NCBI GenBank assembly: GCA_944363655.1
Contig: CALVUU010000020.1
Coordinates: 1 to 11,682, forward strand
Reading direction: 5' to 3'
From: an uncultured Bacilli bacterium
GTDB lineage: Bacteria > Bacillota_I > Bacilli_A > RF39 > UBA660
DNA length: 11,682 nucleotides
Within the stretch, counting starts at the first letter, position 1; each line of letters opens with the position of its first letter. Under the pieces are notes generated by a model. The model saw nothing but the letters and a program-made list of their open reading frames with translations, was not told the DNA's origin and did not search any database. Positions 7,049 to 11,682 of the stretch are shown here, one piece after another. Both the position numbers and the translations under genes were made by a program.

Positions 7049-7074
7049 TGGTATAATAATTATGAATTGGTGAG
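7049..7074 (+). promoter_or_regulatory. Candidate proximal extended -10 promoter and ribosome binding site of the LTA synthase gene
   Basis: TGG-TATAAT (7049-7057) is a perfect extended -10 element; no good -35 box lies at the right distance, which extended -10 promoters can tolerate. The expected start is near 7064, leaving a leader of about 16 bases. GGTGAG (7069-7074) is the ribosome binding site, 5 bases before ATG 7080. An ATG at 7075 is followed at once by TAA and cannot start a protein. Confidence 0.5.
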
Positions 7075-7079
7075 ATGTA

Positions 7080-9041
7080 ATGAAGAAGTACAAACTAAAG
7101 AAATTTAATGTAATAATAATAAATTTTATAATTCTAATGTTTTTAGAATTATCTTTTAGATTATTAACTAATATTTCTATTTTTAATATAAGTTTTTTAT
7201 ATGTAACTTTATATAATATCTTTGTTTCATTACTGATAAGTTTTTTAGTAACTTGGGGTAATAATAAATTTAATAAAGTTATTTATTATATAATAATTTT
7301 TATTATATCTTTTATTTATGCTTTACAATTATGTATTTATAAAATGTTTGGTTTTTATTTTGATTTATCTTTACTTGGAGCAACTGATCAAGTTGCTAGT
7401 TTTGCTAGTGATGGTATAAAGTTAATTTTAGAAAATATATGGGGAATTATATTATTATTTTTACCATTTATTTTACTTTTAATTTTTATTAAAAAAATAA
7501 GTATTCATAAAAGTGAAGTTAAAATAAATATTATTAAGTTAATATCTTTAGTAGTAGTTTATTTAGTATTTATTGGTACTTTATATATTAATGGTAATAA
7601 AGTTAATTCCGCTGAAGAGTTATATTTTAATGTAAATAATAATGAACTTAATATTAGAAAATTTGGAGTTTTAAATGCTTTTAGAATTGATGTTAAAAGA
7701 AGTACTTTTGGTTTTGATGTAAAAATAGATATTCCTGATGATTATGAAGATTTAGATAAAGATAATGAAGATGAAGAAGAAGTAGAAATAGTTTATGAAT
7801 ATAATAATTTAGATATTGATTTTGATTCTTTAATAGCAAGAGAAACGGATAAAACTGTTAATATGATGCATGAATATTTCAAAAATGATAGTGGTACTTT
7901 ACAAAATGCATATACAAAGTATTTTGAAGGAAAAAATTTGATATTGTTTATGGCAGAAAGTTTTAATGAAATTGCTGTAAGGGAAGATATAACTCCAACT
8001 TTGTATGAGTTAGTAAATAGTGGATTTAAATTTAATAATTTTTATACTCCGACGATTAGTAGTACAATTGGTGGAGAATTTCAAGAACTTACAGGTTTAG
8101 TGGCGGCATCAGGATTTTTATCACCTTGGAAGAGTGGTGAAAATTATTATCCATTTGGTATTGCTACAACATTCCAAAATTTAGGTTATAATACTTATGC
8201 TTATCATAATCACACTTATACTTTTCAAAGTAGACATAAGTATTTGGCAGCACTTGGATTTCTTAATTACTTGGGTTGTCGTAATGGTTTAGAAGATAGA
8301 ATTAATTGTAATCAGTGGCCAGAATCTGATGTTGAGATGATTGAAGCAACCTTTGCTGATTATGCTAATAGTGAAAAGCCATTTATGGTATATTATGTTA
8401 CTGTTAGTGGACATGGGGATTATGGTTTTAATTATAGTGCGATGGCTCGTAAGCATAAAGATGCTGTTGCTCATTTAGATTATTCAGAAAAACCTTTATC
8501 TTATTTAGCAGCGCAGATTGAACTTGATCAAGCCCTTAAGTTGTTGATTGATAAGTTGGATGAATCAGGAATACTTGAAGATACAGTTATCGCTTTAGTA
8601 GGGGATCATTATCCATATTATTTATCACTTGAGGAAGTAAATGAAATATCTTCTTATGAAAAGGATAGTGTAGTAGAAATTAATCGAAGTAATTTTATTT
8701 TATGGAATAGTGAAATGGAAACAGTAGAAGTTGATAAAGTGGGTAGTCAAATAGATGTACTACCAACCATATATAATTTATTTGGAGTAGAATATGATTC
8801 AAGACTTATTATTGGCAAAGATATTCTTAGTACTGAACCAGGACTCGCTATATTTGGTAATTCTTCTTGGGTAAGTGATAAGGGAACATACTTTGCTAGT
8901 AGCGGAAAATTTGTAAGTCGGGATGGAAGTATTGTAGATAACGATTATATAAAATATATGAATAGTGTTGTTTCTAATAAGATTACGATGAGTAAATATA
9001 TTATGACAAAGGATTATTACAGAAAAGTTTTAGGAGGTTAA
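7080..9041 (+). CDS. LTA synthase family protein (membrane-bound sulfatase-fold glycerol-phosphate transferase)
   Basis: This 653-residue protein has five membrane segments (about 11-30, 36-58, 66-88, 117-138, 150-171), then an outside-facing sulfatase-fold domain (about 285-600), the LtaS architecture. Metal and active-site residues are visible: E293 in LFMAESF, candidate nucleophile T329 in SSTIGGEF (aligning with the T-x-x-x-E-F of LtaS), H445 in SGHGDY, and D509-H510 in VGDHYPYY. LtaS-type enzymes use phosphatidylglycerol to build or prime polyglycerol-phosphate on a lipid anchor; whether this one is the main synthase, a primase or a modifier cannot be decided. The linker at about 217-248 is very acidic. 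The length matches LtaS. It is first in a two-gene unit after a terminator and two candidate promoters; asnB begins 1 base after its stop, and its last codons carry the asnB ribosome binding site. Confidence 0.87.
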   Translation: MKKYKLKKFNVIIINFIILMFLELSFRLLTNISIFNISFLYVTLYNIFVSLLISFLVTWGNNKFNKVIYYIIIFIISFIYALQLCIYKMFGFYFDLSLLGATDQVASFASDGIKLILENIWGIILLFLPFILLLIFIKKISIHKSEVKINIIKLISLVVVYLVFIGTLYINGNKVNSAEELYFNVNNNELNIRKFGVLNAFRIDVKRSTFGFDVKIDIPDDYEDLDKDNEDEEEVEIVYEYNNLDIDFDSLIARETDKTVNMMHEYFKNDSGTLQNAYTKYFEGKNLILFMAESFNEIAVREDITPTLYELVNSGFKFNNFYTPTISSTIGGEFQELTGLVAASGFLSPWKSGENYYPFGIATTFQNLGYNTYAYHNHTYTFQSRHKYLAALGFLNYLGCRNGLEDRINCNQWPESDVEMIEATFADYANSEKPFMVYYVTVSGHGDYGFNYSAMARKHKDAVAHLDYSEKPLSYLAAQIELDQALKLLIDKLDESGILEDTVIALVGDHYPYYLSLEEVNEISSYEKDSVVEINRSNFILWNSEMETVEVDKVGSQIDVLPTIYNLFGVEYDSRLIIGKDILSTEPGLAIFGNSSWVSDKGTYFASSGKFVSRDGSIVDNDYIKYMNSVVSNKITMSKYIMTKDYYRKVLGG

Positions 9042-9042
9042 T

Positions 9043-10860
9043 ATGTGTGGAATTGCAGGAATTGTAACAAAGAGAGAAGAAAAAAAAGAACTAATTAGCA
9101 AGATGAGTGAACGAATAAAACATCGGGGACCTGATGGGGAAGGTTATTATATTGATGATGATATAGCCTTGGCACACCGTCGTCTTTCAATTATCGATTT
9201 ATCTACTGGTAATCAGCCGATGTTTAATGAAGATAAGAGTATTGTAATTGTTTATAATGGTGAGGTTTATAACTATAAAGAGTTAAAAGAAGAATTATTG
9301 GCTTTGGGTCATACTTTTGCAAGTACTAGTGATACTGAAGTTTTAGTCCACGGGTATGAAGAGTGGAAGGGCGAATTGCCAAAACACTTAAGAGGTATGT
9401 TTGCTTTTGCTATTTATGATATCAAGAGTAAAGAATTATTTTTAGCAAGAGATAATTTTGGAATAAAACCTTTATATTATGCTTATATGAATGATACTTT
9501 TATGTTTGCATCAGAAATTAAAGCATTTTTAGATTTGCCAGATTTTAAAAAAGAATTTAATGAATCCATTTTACAAGCGTATCTTGAATTTAGTTTTGTA
9601 CCGACGAATGAAACTTTCTTTAAAGGGGTATATAGATTAGATGCTGGATCTAGCTTAATGTATAAAGATGGTGAGTTAACAATTGATAAATACTTTAAAC
9701 TAGATTTTAAAGATAGTGAAGAAAGTCTTGATGAGGCAGTAGAAAGTATTAGTGAAGTAATGAAAGATTCAGTAAATAGACATTTACTTAGTGATGTTGA
9801 AGTAGGTTCGTTTTTATCAAGTGGAATAGATTCATCATATATAGTATCTTTAGCTAGACCTGATAAAACTTATACTGTTGGATATGATATCGATAAGTAT
9901 GATGAAATTAGTTATGCTAAAGATTTAACAGAAAAGTTGGGTATCAATAATACTTCTAAAGTGATAAAGATGGATGAATACATGGAAGAATTTCCTAAAA
10001 TCATGTATTATTTAGATGAACCTACTAGTGATCCTGCGGCAATCTCGCTTTATTTTGTGGCGCGTCTTGCTAGGCAAGATGTTAAAGTTGTTTTATCGGG
10101 AGAAGGTGCCGATGAATTTTTCGGAGGATATAATTATTACCGGGAAGAAGTAGATTTGAAGTTTTATAATAAGATCCCTTATTTTATAAGACATATTATT
10201 GGAAAAATTGCCTCTTTATTTCCAGAAGGATATGGTTTTAATTTCTTAGTAAGAAGGGGAGAAAAATTAGAAAATAGTTATATTGGTGTAAATAGAAATT
10301 TTTCTGAAAAGATGGCAAGAAAAGTATTAAGTAAAGAATATAAATTGCGGGGAATTGATGTAACAAAGGATACTTATGAGGAATTTAAGGGATACTCTAA
10401 TATTCATAAGATGCAAGCAATAGATATAAAGTTTTGGCTTATGAAAGATATTTTGCTTAAAGCTGATAGAATGACAATGGCATCAAGTTTAGAAGGAAGA
10501 GTACCATTTATTGATAAAGAAGTATTTAAAGTTGCAAGTGGACTTCCAATTGATTATAAAGTAACTAAGGAAAATACCAAAGTTGCTTTAAGAGAAGCGG
10601 CGAAGAGGGTTATACCAAACGATGCTTATAAAAAGAAAAAATTAGGATTTCCAGTACCAATTAGAGAATGGATGAAAACTCCGGAGGTAAGTGGTAAAAT
10701 TAGAGAAATGTTTAATAAAGATTTTACAAGTAAGTTTTTTAAAATTGATGTAATAAATAAATTGCTTGATGAACATGTAAGTGGTAAGAAAGATAATTAT
10801 AGAAAAGTTTGGACAATTTATAGTTTTCTTACATGGTATGAAATATATTTTGTTAATTAA
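9043..10860 (+). CDS. asnB: Glutamine-hydrolysing asparagine synthetase family amidotransferase
   Basis: This 605-residue protein has both AsnB domains. The N-terminal class II glutamine amidotransferase starts MCGIAG, with Cys2 as the nucleophile after Met removal, and keeps HRGPDG (27-32), AHRRLSIIDL (44-53), YNGEVYNY (71-78) and SDTE (96-99). The C-terminal ATP-pyrophosphatase/synthetase domain has the P-loop-like S259-S-G-I-D-S264 and SGEGADEFFGGY (352-363), with the KKLGFPVPIREWM element near the end. All catalytic residues look intact. The basic reaction is Asp + Gln + ATP to Asn. Some relatives (Lactiplantibacillus plantarum AsnB1, Corynebacterium LtsA, Bacillus subtilis AsnB) instead amidate diaminopimelate in peptidoglycan, and sequence alone does not separate the two. 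It lies 1 base after the LTA-synthase-family gene, with AGGAGG (9032-9037) inside that gene's end, so the two are co-expressed. Confidence 0.93.
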   Translation: MCGIAGIVTKREEKKELISKMSERIKHRGPDGEGYYIDDDIALAHRRLSIIDLSTGNQPMFNEDKSIVIVYNGEVYNYKELKEELLALGHTFASTSDTEVLVHGYEEWKGELPKHLRGMFAFAIYDIKSKELFLARDNFGIKPLYYAYMNDTFMFASEIKAFLDLPDFKKEFNESILQAYLEFSFVPTNETFFKGVYRLDAGSSLMYKDGELTIDKYFKLDFKDSEESLDEAVESISEVMKDSVNRHLLSDVEVGSFLSSGIDSSYIVSLARPDKTYTVGYDIDKYDEISYAKDLTEKLGINNTSKVIKMDEYMEEFPKIMYYLDEPTSDPAAISLYFVARLARQDVKVVLSGEGADEFFGGYNYYREEVDLKFYNKIPYFIRHIIGKIASLFPEGYGFNFLVRRGEKLENSYIGVNRNFSEKMARKVLSKEYKLRGIDVTKDTYEEFKGYSNIHKMQAIDIKFWLMKDILLKADRMTMASSLEGRVPFIDKEVFKVASGLPIDYKVTKENTKVALREAAKRVIPNDAYKKKKLGFPVPIREWMKTPEVSGKIREMFNKDFTSKFFKIDVINKLLDEHVSGKKDNYRKVWTIYSFLTWYEIYFVN

Positions 10861-10862
10861 TG

Positions 10863-10902
10863 TTTACAAATATTTGTTTGTGTGATATATTTGTTATGGT
10901 GA
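10863..10902 (+). promoter_or_regulatory. Promoter of rmuC with adjoining GGTGA ribosome binding site
   Basis: TTTACA (10863-10868) and TATATT (10886-10891) are 17 bases apart, and the -10 box is preceded by TGA (10883-10885), an extended -10 element. The predicted start is near 10898, where GGTGA (10898-10902) begins, 5 bases before ATG 10908. It begins just after the asnB stop; I see no convincing terminator between asnB and rmuC, so some read-through is likely. Confidence 0.55.
10866..10877 (+). repeat. 12-base perfect palindrome overlapping the rmuC -35 box
   Basis: ACAAATATTTGT reads the same on both strands. It covers the last half of the -35 box and the first nine bases of the spacer, the place where a repressor dimer would block polymerase. 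It is too compact for a good terminator hairpin. It may be a chance product of AT-rich sequence. Confidence 0.35.
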
Positions 10903-10907
10903 TTTAA

Positions 10908-11682
10908 ATGATTGAATATATAGTAATTGGGTTATTAGTTATAGTTATAATTCTTTTAATAGTTTTACTTGTAAGAAGAAATAATAACAATGAAATGGTT
11001 GAGAGAATTGGACATTTTGAGGCCAATATTAATAAAGAAATTGGAGAGTTTAAGTTTACGTTTTCTAAAGATTTGATGGAGACTTTTGAAAAACTTAATG
11101 AAAGAATTGAAAGAAAACTTACTTTAATTAATGATGCCGTCAATGAAAGGTTAGATAAAAATTTTGAAAAAAGTAATAAAACGTTTATGAATGTATTAGA
11201 AAGGTTATCAAAAATTGATGAGGCTCAGAAAAAAATTGATGGTTTAAATAGTGAAATAGTGTCTTTGCAAAGTGTTTTAACGGATAAAAAAACTAGGGGT
11301 ACTTTTGGGGAAGTAAATCTCGAATATATTTTAAATAATGCTTTTGGAAGTAATAAAAACGGAATATATGAAACTCAACACAAGTTTAGTAATGGATATA
11401 TTGCTGATGCAATTCTTTATGCACCGGCTCCTTTGGGTACAATTGCCATTGATTCAAAATTTCCTTTGGAAAATTATCAAAGAATGACGGATAAGACTAA
11501 AGATAAACAAATTAGAGATCAAGCTGAAAAAATGTTTGTAATGGATGTAAAAAAACATATTAATGATATAAGTGAAAAATATATAATACCTGGGGAAACA
11601 AGTGATGAGGCAATCATGTTTTTGCCGGCGGAAGCCTTATTTGCAGAAATTAATGCATATCACCCTGAACTTTTAAACTATG
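10908..11682 (+). CDS. rmuC: RmuC family DNA recombination protein, 3'-truncated
   Basis: The frame runs from ATG 10908 through the right edge without a stop, giving 258 visible residues. Order of parts: an N-terminal membrane segment (about 3-22, then RR), a long charged helical region likely to form a coiled coil (about 28-125), then the start of the RmuC nuclease-like domain. Family signatures are KKTRGTFGEVNLEYIL (127-142), AIDSKFPLENYQRM (180-193) and MFLPAEALFAEINAYHPELLNY (237-258). D167, D182 and K184 could be the PD-(D/E)XK-type site. RmuC limits recombination at inverted repeats in Escherichia coli; its biochemical action is not settled, and here it would be membrane-tethered, as is common in the family. 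Full-length members have roughly 350-500 residues, so the C-terminus is missing. GGTGA 5 bases upstream supports the start. The opposite-strand reading frame at 10904-11143 is its shadow. Confidence 0.9.
   Translation, partial: MIEYIVIGLLVIVIILLIVLLVRRNNNNEMVERIGHFEANINKEIGEFKFTFSKDLMETFEKLNERIERKLTLINDAVNERLDKNFEKSNKTFMNVLERLSKIDEAQKKIDGLNSEIVSLQSVLTDKKTRGTFGEVNLEYILNNAFGSNKNGIYETQHKFSNGYIADAILYAPAPLGTIAIDSKFPLENYQRMTDKTKDKQIRDQAEKMFVMDVKKHINDISEKYIIPGETSDEAIMFLPAEALFAEINAYHPELLNY

Noticed and set aside
8289..8474. 61-codon reading frame on the minus strand
   Set aside because: It lies inside the catalytic domain of the LTA-synthase-family gene, whose motifs are intact on the + strand.
10853..10880. 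Terminator after asnB
   Set aside because: The only inverted repeats are a short TTAATTAA and the 12-base palindrome, which give no stable stem with a loop and T run; the palindrome fits better as an operator.
10904..11143. 79-codon reading frame on the minus strand
   Set aside because: It is opposite rmuC, which is open through the right edge and carries several RmuC signatures; the minus-strand product is low-complexity Ser/Leu/Ile.
1..11682. Mycoplasma-type code with TGA as Trp
   Set aside because: Trp codons in conserved motifs are TGG, and TGA ends two genes at sensible places (2478-2480 and 4881-4883).
1..11682. CRISPR array, tRNA, rRNA or riboswitch
   Set aside because: No regularly spaced direct repeats and no cloverleaf or conserved riboswitch core were seen; the intergenic gaps are all under about 110 bases.

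Overview
The window looks like a chromosomal segment of a low-GC, AT-rich Gram-positive bacterium. Coding is dense and codons strongly favour A/T. TGA is used as a stop (ends of the genes at 2480 and 4883) and Trp is TGG, so the code is standard. A peptidoglycan deacetylase and an LTA-synthase-family enzyme argue for a walled Firmicute (possibly one of the uncultured gut Bacilli/RF39-type or Clostridia lineages) rather than a wall-less Mycoplasma. This placement is inference from style; no rRNA or tRNA is present to confirm it. All genes lie on the + strand.

Layout. (1) Positions 1-779 hold the 3' part of an Rpn-type PD-(D/E)XK nuclease/putative transposase, open through the left edge and closed by a weak hairpin plus T-run overlapping its stop. 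(2) A promoter near 791-819 starts a tight six-gene run to 6969: divergent ZIP-type metal transporter, extended-SDR NAD(P)-binding protein, patatin-like phospholipase, PdaC-like polysaccharide deacetylase, YebC/YeeN-family protein, and a CPBP membrane protease with an extra extracytoplasmic domain. Gaps run from a 4-base overlap to 13 bases, and a good GC-stem terminator closes the run. (3) Two candidate promoters (6993-7022 and 7049-7057) precede an LTA-synthase-family gene and asnB, which are 1 base apart. (4) A promoter with a palindrome over its -35 box precedes rmuC, which runs off the right edge.

How the genes fit together. Regions 2 and 3 are rich in envelope functions: peptidoglycan deacetylation, glycerol-phosphate polymer synthesis, lipid hydrolysis, membrane proteolysis, and an AsnB-type amidotransferase that in some Gram-positives amidates the cell wall instead of making asparagine. 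YebC and RmuC are housekeeping. I see no CRISPR array, insertion sequence, RNA gene or clear defence island. No wholly new system is evident. The best second-look items are a repeated ultra-short-leader promoter/RBS geometry, altered key residues in the ZIP and SDR proteins, the CPBP ectodomain fusion, and the LTA synthase-asnB pairing. No intergenic stretch exceeds about 110 bases.
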